From: Xenorhabdus miraniensis
GTDB lineage: Bacteria; Pseudomonadota; Gammaproteobacteria; Enterobacterales; Enterobacteriaceae
Reading direction: 5' to 3'
Assembly: GCF_002632615.1 (NCBI RefSeq)
Contig: NZ_NITZ01000043.1
Coordinates: 1-13,473 of the forward strand
Length of the DNA: 13,473 nt
The notes beneath the pieces were generated by a model. It was not told the origin of the DNA and did not search any database. It worked only from the letters and a program-made list of their open reading frames with translations. Of this stretch, positions 1 to 7,812 are shown one piece after another. A program made the position numbers and the translations under genes. How positions within the stretch are numbered: position 1 is the stretch's first letter; each line of letters opens with the position of its first letter.

Positions 1-255
1 TATTTTGGAAAATCCGGCATTCATGCCTTTTAATTCCGGTATGCGATGAAAAAGCGATGAGTTTATTTTTTTCCTAAAAAAACAAGAAAAAGTCATACAT
101 AATAAGGTCATTTATTGGTGAGTGCAAAATTGATCTTATTTTTTGTATTGAGAGTTTTTAGAGGTTCCCTATAGATTATATCCTTAGATTTATACCAAAC
201 TTAGAAAGATTTCAGCTTCATAGAAAAATTCACTAAAACCGAAATTTTTTAAAAG
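1..255. other. Non-coding left margin, no supported gene
   Basis: I see no supported gene here. A minus-strand frame is open from about base 105 to the left edge and contains the stretch RIPELKGMNAGFSKI, but it has no start codon with a ribosome binding site and I cannot assign it. It may be the edge of a gene lying to the left. A weak AT-rich dyad at about 225-250, just beyond the stop of the 94-aa gene, could act as a poor terminator for that gene. Confidence 0.4.
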
Positions 256-540
256 TTAGATTAACTGAACAGGAAAAATAATTTCTCTTCTTTTTTTAAT
301 GTAATCCCAAGTGATCCTATGAAATCTCTGGATAACTTCAAAATCAATAGATAGTAAGCATGTTAAAAATTCCTCTAATTCAGAAGTAGCAGAAATAAGT
401 TGTATTTTCCCTAAATCTTCAGCAGTAGTAGAAAATAGTTTTTCCACATTGTCATGTAAGAAATAAAAAACGATTTTTTTAGTATCATAATCGTAATCTA
501 TGCGTGTGATATGCACATTACTTTTGTTTAAAGACGGCAT
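256..540 (-). CDS. Orphan single-module immunity-like protein (94 aa)
   Basis: This small soluble protein has no signal peptide or membrane segment. Its whole length aligns by eye with both the first (residues 1-86) and last (249-346) parts of the 346-aa protein encoded at 1274-2314. Shared features are a beta-rich start (HITRIDYDYDTKKIVFYF), an aromatic/charged middle and the ending RxIxFPVQL right at the C-terminus. The best start is the ATG at 540, because GGAG lies 5 bases upstream. That ATG sits inside the last codons of a relic toxin 3' end and is read in another frame, so the first eight residues (MPSLNKSN) are overprinted toxin sequence; a GTG at 516 is an alternative. The position behind a toxin tail and the similarity to the cdiA-adjacent protein suggest an orphan CDI immunity protein. 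The function is inferred and the family was not recognised by name. Confidence 0.75.
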   Translation of the reverse strand: MPSLNKSNVHITRIDYDYDTKKIVFYFLHDNVEKLFSTTAEDLGKIQLISATSELEEFLTCLLSIDFEVIQRFHRITWDYIKKRREIIFPVQLI

Positions 541-600
541 TTCCGCTCCAAGTATTCATAAATTCAGATTCAGTCATTTTATAACTAGTTCCCCCTTTCC
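517..600 (-). repeat. 84-bp direct repeat of the cdiA 3' end, copy 1
   Basis: Compared base by base with 2401-2484, this copy differs at only three positions (528, 536 and 584). Similarity stops abruptly on both sides. It carries the toxin's last 27 codons plus the stop. Confidence 0.9.
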
Positions 601-703
601 GGTAATTGTCAACATAGTTATCACCCCCATTAACAACATTGACAGAGAGGGAGGTTCCCTTTATATGAGAATAAAACCAGAAGACCCCAATGGCCTTCCA
701 GCA
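518..703 (-). pseudogene. Relic of a cdiA toxin 3' end (cdiA-CT tail)
   Basis: A minus-strand frame open from base 703 to the TAA at 518-520 ends in GGTSYKMTESEFMNTWSGNA and then VFKQK. This is identical to the end of the main CdiA toxin except for S for R and K for R. At DNA level the match covers 517-600. Upstream of 600 the frame continues with unrelated residues (for example FWFYSHIKGTSLSVNVVNGG) to a stop at 704-706, with no plausible start. It lacks the catalytic Cys, His and Asp of the full toxin. It is best read as the leftover 3' end of a displaced toxin cassette. Its continuing use may be only to supply the ribosome binding site and start of the 94-aa immunity-like gene. Confidence 0.7.
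607..644. repeat. 38-bp imperfect dyad, possible dispersed element
   Basis: TGTCAA at 607-612 and TTGACA at 639-644 are the outer arms, and GTTA/TAAC form inner arms around a CACCCCC centre. The dyad lies in the roughly 120-bp segment (601-720) that separates the toxin-tail relic from the 132-aa gene and has no counterpart in the main cdiA. It could be a small dispersed repeat or a recombination scar. I cannot name the family. Confidence 0.4.
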
Positions 704-720
704 TTATTTTAAAATAAACA

Positions 721-1119
721 TTATTCAACTTCTCTGATATAATATTTCTCCGAGCCATACCAATATATAGTTTTGTATTTTTCTGATATAAGTTTCTTAT
801 CGTTCTTATAATAATCCATTATTTCTTCAGGAGACCAACTACGTCCACATGAAAAGAGAGCTTCTTCTTTAATTAATAATTTAATTATTTTTATTTTTTC
901 TTCTTCTGTATCTACTGATAGTTTCATAAAATTCGCAAAAGGATCTATATAATATCTATCATCATCCTTGTAGTATTCTCTGATTTCATCATTCATTATA
1001 GAAAAACCTAGTAACTTCATCTTGTTAACTAGCATATCTCCATTTTTTGTAACCATAATCTTTAAAGTATTAGTTGATATATTTTCAACAATAATTGAGT
1101 TTTCTGGAAATCTACTCAT
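721..1119 (-). CDS. Hypothetical protein (132 aa), possible immunity or accessory protein
   Basis: I do not recognise this protein. It is small, soluble and charged, with no signal peptide or transmembrane stretch, and is rich in Lys, Glu, Ile and Tyr. The start at 1119 has AAAGG about ten bases upstream. A beta-rich N-terminal half (SIIVENISTNTLKIMVTKNG) is followed by a helical, acidic middle and a tyrosine-rich end (KTIYWYGSEKYYIREVE). It is in the same orientation as the cdiA genes but lies beyond the terminator that closes the 346-aa gene, so it probably needs its own promoter or readthrough. Small unknown genes between successive toxin-tail/immunity units downstream of cdiA are often immunity genes of lost toxins. 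That is the most likely role here, but it is only contextual inference. Confidence 0.7.
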   Translation of the reverse strand: MSRFPENSIIVENISTNTLKIMVTKNGDMLVNKMKLLGFSIMNDEIREYYKDDDRYYIDPFANFMKLSVDTEEEKIKIIKLLIKEEALFSCGRSWSPEEIMDYYKNDKKLISEKYKTIYWYGSEKYYIREVE

Positions 1120-1194
1120 TGTACATTTACCTTTAACGTAACTTGGGTTAAAGTAAGAATAGTGTTATAATCAGTTCAATAGCTCCTCAATAAA

Positions 1195-1268
1195 TTAAAA
1201 AAGATCTCAGTTCTATAAACTTTTTATTAAGTCATGCTTAGAACTTTTATTGAACCTGAGATCTTTTA
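1195..1268 (-). terminator. Rho-independent-type terminator after the 346-aa gene
   Basis: Read on the minus strand, a stem of about 15 bp (AAAAGATCTCAGGTTC pairing with GAACTGAGATCTTTT, one bulged base) begins six bases after the stop at 1274. It encloses a loop of roughly 38 bases with secondary pairing (AGTTCT/AGAACT), and the distal arm runs straight into a T-run. This is a good intrinsic terminator for the cdiA-immunity transcript. The loop is longer than usual. Confidence 0.75.
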
Positions 1269-1273
1269 AATAT

Positions 1274-2314
1274 TTAACTAATCAGCTGAACAGGAAAACT
1301 AATTTCTCTACCCTTGGCATAATCCCAACTTAGTCTAGCCAATATTCCAGTTATTCTTGATTGAAAAGGCATTACAGACATTAACCAATTATCAAAATTT
1401 CCTATACATTTAATACTTTCTGCAACCTCTAAATAAATAACGAGTTTTGCTTGAAAATATTTAACTTTTCCATCCACATCAAAACAATATGTAATTATAT
1501 CAGAATCTTTATCATGATGTATCCAAGACAAATTAATAGATTTGTATTCTATTTTAGATATTTTTAATTTTTCTTTACATTTAGAAGGCTCAATTCTATT
1601 TTTAACTAAAGATAACTCTGTCCATTCTACATATCCATTAGGGTATACCCATACTGCAGTTGCAGGACACTCATCACCATTAAACCAATCAGGTATTTCA
1701 TAGGGTTCTTCTGAAGTTAAGTTTGGTAAAAGGTTTTCTATTATATTTTGTGGTTGATCCCAGAATGGATAATGATATCTAGGCGTTGGTAAAGTTTTCC
1801 TAAACAAATCTATTTGTTCTTCTATAGTACCTTCTAGGAGTTTCCCTTTTTTACCAAGATTAAGATGTCCATCTTTCATTAATCTTTCTAGTAACCAGAA
1901 AAAAATTTCTTTTCTATGCTCGAAAGTGAAAGAAGGAGGAATCTCAATAGAGGTTGGATAAGGTCTTGAATATCTAAATAATGTTTCAAGAGAATTACCC
2001 TCAGACAACATAATAATTTGCTCATATTCATTTTCGGATACTATATAATTATTATGAGGAAATAACTGAATTGGAAAAATAACTTTTTTACCTCTAACAT
2101 ACCTATAGGTTATTTCAATTAACTCACTAGATTTATAAGGTAATCTAGATAATTCATAACCCTCTAAATCGTTTAAAATTTCAATACTTACTCCACCATG
2201 AAGTTTTGCCTGAAAATATTTTCTAATTCCATCTATATCAAAATAATAAGTAACTACATTTGTATTTTTGTTATAATTCATTGATACCAAAGTAATATTC
2301 GTAATATTTAACAT
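1274..2314 (-). CDS. Composite immunity-like protein: module - DUF596-like domain - module (346 aa)
   Basis: This gene starts 87 bases after the cdiA stop and is the first gene downstream, the usual place for cdiI. It has no signal peptide or membrane segment. Residues 1-86 and 249-346 are paralogous modules. Both have a strand-rich opening (VVTYYFDIDG; IITYCFDVDG), then a nearly identical KYFQAKL, and both end in basic-xx(I/V)xFP(I/V)QL. Residues about 90-232 are a different domain with EYEQIIMLSEGNSLETLF, RKEIFFWLLERLMKDGHLNL, GTIEEQIDLFR and the ending CPATAVWVYPNGYVEWT. From memory this resembles DUF596, a family found near haemagglutinin/CDI genes; a profile search is needed to confirm it. 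The start at 2314 has AAAGG upstream. I infer that it neutralises the CdiA toxin, with the three-part build perhaps covering more than one toxin. It could instead be a fusion created by recombination between cassettes. Confidence 0.85.
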   Translation of the reverse strand: MLNITNITLVSMNYNKNTNVVTYYFDIDGIRKYFQAKLHGGVSIEILNDLEGYELSRLPYKSSELIEITYRYVRGKKVIFPIQLFPHNNYIVSENEYEQIIMLSEGNSLETLFRYSRPYPTSIEIPPSFTFEHRKEIFFWLLERLMKDGHLNLGKKGKLLEGTIEEQIDLFRKTLPTPRYHYPFWDQPQNIIENLLPNLTSEEPYEIPDWFNGDECPATAVWVYPNGYVEWTELSLVKNRIEPSKCKEKLKISKIEYKSINLSWIHHDKDSDIITYCFDVDGKVKYFQAKLVIYLEVAESIKCIGNFDNWLMSVMPFQSRITGILARLSWDYAKGREISFPVQLIS

Positions 2315-2359
2315 TGTAAAACCTTTTAAATTTTTAGATAATTATCTTTGTTTCGAAAT

Positions 2360-2375
2360 CCACTTTATTAAGTGG
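2360..2375 (-). other. Short hairpin between cdiA and the immunity-like gene
   Basis: CCACTT at 2360-2365 pairs with AAGTGG at 2370-2375 across a 4-base loop. On the minus strand A-rich sequence precedes it and ATTTCG follows, so it is not a standard terminator. The same stem sequence recurs in hairpins at 7813-7841 and 10662-10693. Confidence 0.5.
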
Positions 2376-2394
2376 CTTTTTATAAACTTATATA

Positions 2395-2424
2395 CTATGA
2401 ATTACTTTTGTCTAAAGACAGCAT
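2395..2424 (-). other. Vestigial 9-codon frame inside the cdiA 3' end
   Basis: The ATG at 2424, preceded by GGAG five bases upstream, opens a short frame (MLSLDKSNS, then TAG) overlapping the last cdiA codons. It is the exact equivalent of the start of the 94-aa gene at 540, but here it stops at once. It may be a remnant of an immunity start or a translation-coupling device. No independent product is claimed. Confidence 0.35.
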
Positions 2425-2484
2425 TTCCGCTCCAAGTATTCATAAATTCAGATTCAGTCATTTTATACCTAGTTCCCCCTTTCC
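2401..2484 (-). repeat. 84-bp direct repeat of the cdiA 3' end, copy 2
   Basis: This is the functional copy, the end of the CdiA toxin. It matches 517-600 at 81 of 84 positions; see that entry. Confidence 0.9.
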
Positions 2485-5400
2485 AAGGGTCTTTTATTAA
2501 AACATGTCCTGTTTTAGCATCAACACCGGCAACAACTACAAAATGACCAATTTTACTACCTTGATCCCACATTATAGCACTCCAAGAACCCAGTTTATTT
2601 AAATTATCAAAGTGTTCCCATCCTACAAAACCACCTTTCCAGCCAGTATCATATTTATTAAGATCTCTAGCTAACTCTTCAGGACTTTTCAATCCTCCAC
2701 CTAGTTTTGTTTGAGAGACAGGAATTTTTCTATCTTGAAGTAACATTTCACCACAAGCCCCCCCGCATCCTGTTGGAGTTTTTTGTCCTACAACATCAGG
2801 GTCTACTATTTCATCTAATACGTTCCAATTTCCACCAGCACCACCTTTTGGTGTAACAGGTTTAATAGTTATTTTGTTAAGAATTCCCTCTCCACGTACC
2901 ACCCCTAAAGGGACTTTAGCTCCGATCAAAAATCCAGCAACATTCTCTAAAGATTTTTGATCACCTTGAGCTGCTTTTGCTACTATTATTTTAATACCTT
3001 CCCATGCATAACCATTTCTAATAGAATCAAATGCATTTGCAACAGCTTGATCTTTTTTAGCTAAATCACTTCTTGCCCTATCACAGTAATTACTTCCAGT
3101 TGCACAAGTTACTAAGGCTGCTGCAGCATCAAATGTAGTATCTAGTCCAGCCGCTGCTAAATCACCTGTTTCATATAAGAAAATCAATACGCCGTTCACC
3201 ATTGAAGATGCGATATTCTCGCCCATTTTTTCGCGAACTAATGCTTTTATATATTCTGCATCTGCTTCAAGTGCCTTTCTAGCTTTATCTCCAGATAATG
3301 AATTAAATTCAATAGCTAACTCACCAGCATGAGCTCCACTATGAACACCTTCTGCAGTGCCTGAAACAAGCCCCCCTGCAATACCTCCAACTATTTTAGT
3401 TTTAATTAAACCGCTAGTAGTATCTTTGTAAAAATTATCCCCCAAAGATAAAACTGCAACTTCGGCAGCTAGTGCTCCAGCCGCAGCAGCTTTAGGATCA
3501 TTACCTCCAATTTCGGCAGCTAACGCCGAAATTGCAGCATGACTAAATAATTTTCCAGGTATTCCTAAAGCTGGAGTATTTTCTGCAACTAAATTAGCGC
3601 CTTCTGCATGTAACTGATCAGCAGTAGTAGATAATAATGCAGTTTTAAAATTATCTTTAAAACTCCCCCCACTAATTGCTGTATTCAAACTTGATTTAAT
3701 TAAAGTTTGTCCCGCAACTCGTTGAGCAGTTTTAATCCAATCAGTTTTAGTTAATAACGGCAATTTAGCTTTATCGGCGCCTCCAACAGCCTTAGTCCAG
3801 CCCATCGCAGAGTCAAAGCCAGCTAACGCACCTCCGATCGCCATTGAAGTTATTACTGATTTAACTGTATCGCTATTACCTAAGTCTTTAAAAACTTTAG
3901 AGAGGTTACCCTCGTTTTCTACTACTGAAACTGCTGCTTTACTGGCTACAGCTGCCATACCAGCAGTTACAGCTCCTTGAGTTACTACTCCACCACCTAC
4001 ACTTGAAGTTACTGCTGGAGCTGCGTAACCAGCTGTTACTGCTGCGGCAACTATTGCAATGACTGCACCCACCACTGGATTTAAATGTTTATTAGTTTCA
4101 TTCCACTCAGTATACGCATCTTGTACTTTGTTCCATTGAACATCACTACGTTTATTAATATCTTTGATCCAAGACATGCCCGGTTCAGTACTTAATAAAG
4201 TAACAGCATCTTGTAAAGTCTGATCATTTTTCGCTTTAATGTCGGATGTAATACCTTGAGCTGCATTAACTGTAAGTGTTCCTCCTACACTAACTTGAGG
4301 CAAAATCCATTTATTTTCTTGATAACCTTGATCGTTTTGTTTAATAAAAAAACCTTTAGACAATGTAATAGTTTGTCTGAATTTATTAGCTTCCACAGCT
4401 TTAAAATTAACTTTTCCTTGTAAACTCGTTAAATTAGTATTTTTACCAGCTTCGATTTTACTGGCTTCAAAAGTACTATCATCTCTACTCAAGATATTGA
4501 TATAACCTGTAGGGGCTAAGAATTCAGTAACTACTGGAGTTGTAGTTCTGTTAATTTTTTTAATTTCTTTTTTCTTTCCCCACCAGTTTCGTTTTGTGGA
4601 TGTTGATTCATAATATATAGTTTCATCTAAAGCTTGAGCATATAAATACCCACCTTTAGCGGCTATATCCATAGTTCCAGAAACCATAGATCCTTTTAAT
4701 GAGTTATTTGAAACATCTTTCTTTAATCCTTCAACAGCTAGCTCAGTAGCTTTAAATAAAATACTCCCTTCAGAATTTATTGTTAATAAGCCTTTAGCTC
4801 CTAAAGTTGTTCCTTTATGAGTTACGTGCTCATAATTATCACTTTTCATAGAATACTTTCTATTAAGGGCTGCATCAAATTTAATATTACTTCCTGAAGT
4901 TATAGTAAGATTTCTTCCAGATATTAAATTATCGCCTTGGGTTGAAATATCCCCATTAGCTACTAAAGTAAGATCTTTATCACTTTTAATGAAAGTTATT
5001 AAATTAGCATCAAGAAAATAATCTGAATTTGGATCACCTCTACCATAATCTTTAGATATTGATACTAAAGGACCTCCGGCTAATAGTGATGTACTTCCTT
5101 TAGAATTAATTTGAGCTGCTTGCAATATAATAGGCCCGCCAGAATTTATCGCTACATTTCCAGAATTAATAAATGTAGTTAAATCTTCTACTCTACCCCA
5201 GTCAAAAGCATATCTTTGATTAAACTTCTTCAGACCTATTGCAATACCTTTTCCAGCAGCTAAATTAATACTATTGGTTGCATCTACTGTTACTAAATTA
5301 GTATTACCTCCACAATTGGTTGCCAATCCTCCTAAACAATTTATCTGAACTCCAGCCAAAATTAAATTTCCGCCAGCAGTCATTGAAAGATTTTTAGCAA

Positions 5401-7621
5401 GAATTGGGCTTCTAAGCTCAAAAGGCTCTTCAAGAATTTGTTTTGAAAGTTGTTCATGAGCTGGACTCATAATATAATTTTTGAGTTCTTTATCATTATT
5501 TTCGATAGTAATATCTTCATTTGCAGAAAATGCCATATTTTCTGTTTTACCGACAAGTCGAGTATTTTCAAAAGTAATATTTTTTCCAGCTGAAACAATT
5601 AAATCTTGTAAAGTACCAATAAAACTAGCTATCGCATAAGGTAAATCAGTATAAGTTTTAACTATAGAATCTTCATCACTAATACCATAAACTTTAACAT
5701 TTCCATCTTTGCCAATTAAATTAGCAGATTTTGCATATAGCTTAAGCCTTCTAAGATCGATGTTATTACCTGCTATAAGAGATACTTCGTTTTCTGCCCT
5801 TAATTCACTTTTTATTGCATTTATATCATTATTTGCAATAAATTTAAGGTCATTATTAGCTTTTATCGCTCCATGGAAATTGATTTCATCAGATTTTAAT
5901 ATAACATTTTTACCTTCAACAGAAATCGAATCATCATTAATATGATTCATTCTATATGCATATTGATCATCTGTTCTAAAATAGGCATCATTAAACTGTT
6001 TAGTGTTTATATTAACTAATTTATTAAAATCTATGACCAAGTTATTTTGAGCTTTTATCTGAGGCGTTATTTTTACATAAGGGTTAGGTTTATGATATAA
6101 ACCACTAATATAGGAATGATTTAACTCTTGCCCGGTAATAATTAAATCTTTTTTAGAGGTAATATTGCTAGTACTATTTAATATATCGGCGTAAATATAT
6201 GAATTACCCCATGATTGAAGTCCTTCTCTAGAAAACTCCAAATCAATACCTTTATCTTTAGCAAGAGTATTATCATATTTCGTTAATCTGTCAAATTTGG
6301 ATATAACTTTATTTTCTAAATATTTAGTTCTAACTATAAGATCTCCCTTATTGGTAGTAATTTTAGCCCCTATATTTTGAACTAAATCGGATTTATCTCC
6401 CCTAACATTTTTTTGAATCCATATATTATCTCCAGCTGAAATTGAAGGAGAACTACTGAAATCATTAAAATTTTGTTCATTTCCATTTATAATAACATTT
6501 CCTAATAATCTTATATTATTTCCAGATACTAGTTTAATATTATTTTCAATTTTATTTTTACTTGCTAAAGTAATATCACCTCCAGCACTTACTAATTCAA
6601 CTCTAGGAGAAATATTTTCATTATCTTTAGCCATTCTTTTATCTATAGAACCTATAATAATATTATTAGCCCCTATATTTAAATCTGTTTTAGCTAAAAT
6701 ATTTCTGCTCTTAAGTTTGTCACTATTAAATTCACTAATGAGATTTACATCACCATTAACATTTATAGTAATGTCTCCTCGGATACTTCGCAAATCACTT
6801 AAGTTAACACCAACTCCGCTTTCAGTAGATAGAATATTAATTCTATCAGCATACATACCACCTAGAGCTTTAGTATCAATTGCTAATCTTGGAGAGTTTC
6901 CTTCACCCTTAATATTACCAACTAGTGTACCTTTTTGGTAATTTATTTGATTAGCACCTTGAATTATGGTGAGATTAGTCGGTTTTGCTTGAATTATTCC
7001 GTTTACTTCTAAAGCTCTACTAATAATATCAATAGAATCCAGTTCGCCTAAACTACCATCCAAGCCCTCACCATTGATATTAATTTTCCCTTTAGTTACT
7101 TTTAAAGTATCTAAGAATCCCTCATTATTTAAACTAGGTTTACCGGTAGTTAAAGTTGCATTAGATATATTAAAAAAACCACAGCCATCACAAGTAATTC
7201 CATTAGGATTAGCTACCATAACAGTGGCTTTATCACCAGCTATTTCTAATATACCTTTAAGTTGAGATTGGTTTCCACTGGTTACTTCATTTATAATTAA
7301 TTTTGCAGTTTTATCTGAAAAATTAGGATTTTTATCTAAATCACCTATTATTTCTGAAGTTACTTGTTCCAATGAATTGTTTAATACCAACCCTTGCTCT
7401 TCAATATTAAAATCTTTATAACTATTGTAAGAGACACCAACATTGTTAGGTTTAGCTATATTAATAACTGGTACATCGTCAAGTATATCAACTTGAGTTT
7501 GAGAATTATCGGGAACTACTGGATTTGCGAAAGCTGAATTGAGGGGATATATACCTGTTAAGTATATAAGAAAATAACATGTTATCTTTATAAATTGATT
7601 GGGATTATCATATTTTTTCAT
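2402..7621 (-). CDS. cdiA: CdiA-family exoprotein with C39/papain-like cysteine-peptidase toxin tip (1739 aa)
   Basis: This is the effector of a two-partner-secretion/contact-dependent-inhibition system. I chose the ATG at 7621 over 7633 because GGAAGGA lies just upstream and the product then begins MKK with an ordinary signal peptide ending SAFA at residue 32; no extended signal region is present. Residues about 33-300 form the TPS secretion domain, with NPNGI at 138-142 followed by the CdiA-type CDGCGF. Haemagglutinin-like repeats (GGNLIL, AGKNITF types) fill the middle. An Ala/Gly-rich hydrophobic stretch lies near 1182-1235 and a DUF637-like domain near 1294-1391 (AGQTLIKSSLNTAISGGSFK). 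I see no VENN motif before the toxin. The toxin (about 1600-1739) has C1619 and C1623 in TGCGGACGEML, H1693 in IGHFVVV and D1711 in KDP. This order fits a papain/C39-like cysteine peptidase or related transferase. It is short for CdiA, whose members often exceed 3000 residues. The substrate is unknown. Confidence 0.9.
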   Translation of the reverse strand: MKKYDNPNQFIKITCYFLIYLTGIYPLNSAFANPVVPDNSQTQVDILDDVPVINIAKPNNVGVSYNSYKDFNIEEQGLVLNNSLEQVTSEIIGDLDKNPNFSDKTAKLIINEVTSGNQSQLKGILEIAGDKATVMVANPNGITCDGCGFFNISNATLTTGKPSLNNEGFLDTLKVTKGKININGEGLDGSLGELDSIDIISRALEVNGIIQAKPTNLTIIQGANQINYQKGTLVGNIKGEGNSPRLAIDTKALGGMYADRINILSTESGVGVNLSDLRSIRGDITINVNGDVNLISEFNSDKLKSRNILAKTDLNIGANNIIIGSIDKRMAKDNENISPRVELVSAGGDITLASKNKIENNIKLVSGNNIRLLGNVIINGNEQNFNDFSSSPSISAGDNIWIQKNVRGDKSDLVQNIGAKITTNKGDLIVRTKYLENKVISKFDRLTKYDNTLAKDKGIDLEFSREGLQSWGNSYIYADILNSTSNITSKKDLIITGQELNHSYISGLYHKPNPYVKITPQIKAQNNLVIDFNKLVNINTKQFNDAYFRTDDQYAYRMNHINDDSISVEGKNVILKSDEINFHGAIKANNDLKFIANNDINAIKSELRAENEVSLIAGNNIDLRRLKLYAKSANLIGKDGNVKVYGISDEDSIVKTYTDLPYAIASFIGTLQDLIVSAGKNITFENTRLVGKTENMAFSANEDITIENNDKELKNYIMSPAHEQLSKQILEEPFELRSPILAKNLSMTAGGNLILAGVQINCLGGLATNCGGNTNLVTVDATNSINLAAGKGIAIGLKKFNQRYAFDWGRVEDLTTFINSGNVAINSGGPIILQAAQINSKGSTSLLAGGPLVSISKDYGRGDPNSDYFLDANLITFIKSDKDLTLVANGDISTQGDNLISGRNLTITSGSNIKFDAALNRKYSMKSDNYEHVTHKGTTLGAKGLLTINSEGSILFKATELAVEGLKKDVSNNSLKGSMVSGTMDIAAKGGYLYAQALDETIYYESTSTKRNWWGKKKEIKKINRTTTPVVTEFLAPTGYINILSRDDSTFEASKIEAGKNTNLTSLQGKVNFKAVEANKFRQTITLSKGFFIKQNDQGYQENKWILPQVSVGGTLTVNAAQGITSDIKAKNDQTLQDAVTLLSTEPGMSWIKDINKRSDVQWNKVQDAYTEWNETNKHLNPVVGAVIAIVAAAVTAGYAAPAVTSSVGGGVVTQGAVTAGMAAVASKAAVSVVENEGNLSKVFKDLGNSDTVKSVITSMAIGGALAGFDSAMGWTKAVGGADKAKLPLLTKTDWIKTAQRVAGQTLIKSSLNTAISGGSFKDNFKTALLSTTADQLHAEGANLVAENTPALGIPGKLFSHAAISALAAEIGGNDPKAAAAGALAAEVAVLSLGDNFYKDTTSGLIKTKIVGGIAGGLVSGTAEGVHSGAHAGELAIEFNSLSGDKARKALEADAEYIKALVREKMGENIASSMVNGVLIFLYETGDLAAAGLDTTFDAAAALVTCATGSNYCDRARSDLAKKDQAVANAFDSIRNGYAWEGIKIIVAKAAQGDQKSLENVAGFLIGAKVPLGVVRGEGILNKITIKPVTPKGGAGGNWNVLDEIVDPDVVGQKTPTGCGGACGEMLLQDRKIPVSQTKLGGGLKSPEELARDLNKYDTGWKGGFVGWEHFDNLNKLGSWSAIMWDQGSKIGHFVVVAGVDAKTGHVLIKDPWKGGTRYKMTESEFMNTWSGNAVFRQK

Positions 7622-7648
7622 AATTCCTTCCATTATAGTATCTTATAA

Positions 7649-7686
7649 TCTCAATTTTTAAGATAAATAACCTTTAAAAATTGAGA
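7649..7686. promoter_or_regulatory. 13-bp perfect inverted repeat upstream of cdiA
   Basis: The arms TCTCAATTTTTAA (7649-7661) and TTAAAAATTGAGA (7674-7686) are exact reverse complements around a 12-base centre. The element ends 28 bases before the chosen cdiA start, in a region with a TATAAT at 7633-7638. It could be an operator or a leader hairpin controlling cdiA; the sequence alone does not decide which. Confidence 0.45.
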
Positions 7687-7812
7687 AACGTAAATAATAA
7701 CTCGTACATCTTTAATAGTTTCTTACAATTAAATTTGGTTACTTATATAAATGAATACTTTATTATTAAATTGCTTAATTATTTCGTTTTAATAACTTAA
7801 TTTTTTATAAGT

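Noticed and set aside
158..178. GAGGTTCCCT shared with 650-660 as possible ends of an insertion element
   Set aside because: Only about ten bases match, in direct orientation, with no transposase between and no target duplication.
500..712. Plus-strand 70-codon frame opposite the toxin-tail relic
   Set aside because: It has no ribosome binding site. The complementary strand encodes a clear copy of the CdiA C-terminus and the start of the 94-aa gene.
1144..1171. TTGGGT/TATAAT plus-strand promoter-like pair
   Set aside because: It points into the terminator and away from any plus-strand gene. Such matches are common by chance in AT-rich DNA.
5709..5945. Plus-strand frames inside cdiA (also 6717-6941 and 7074-7265)
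   Set aside because: They are antisense shadows of the repetitive exoprotein gene and show no start signal.
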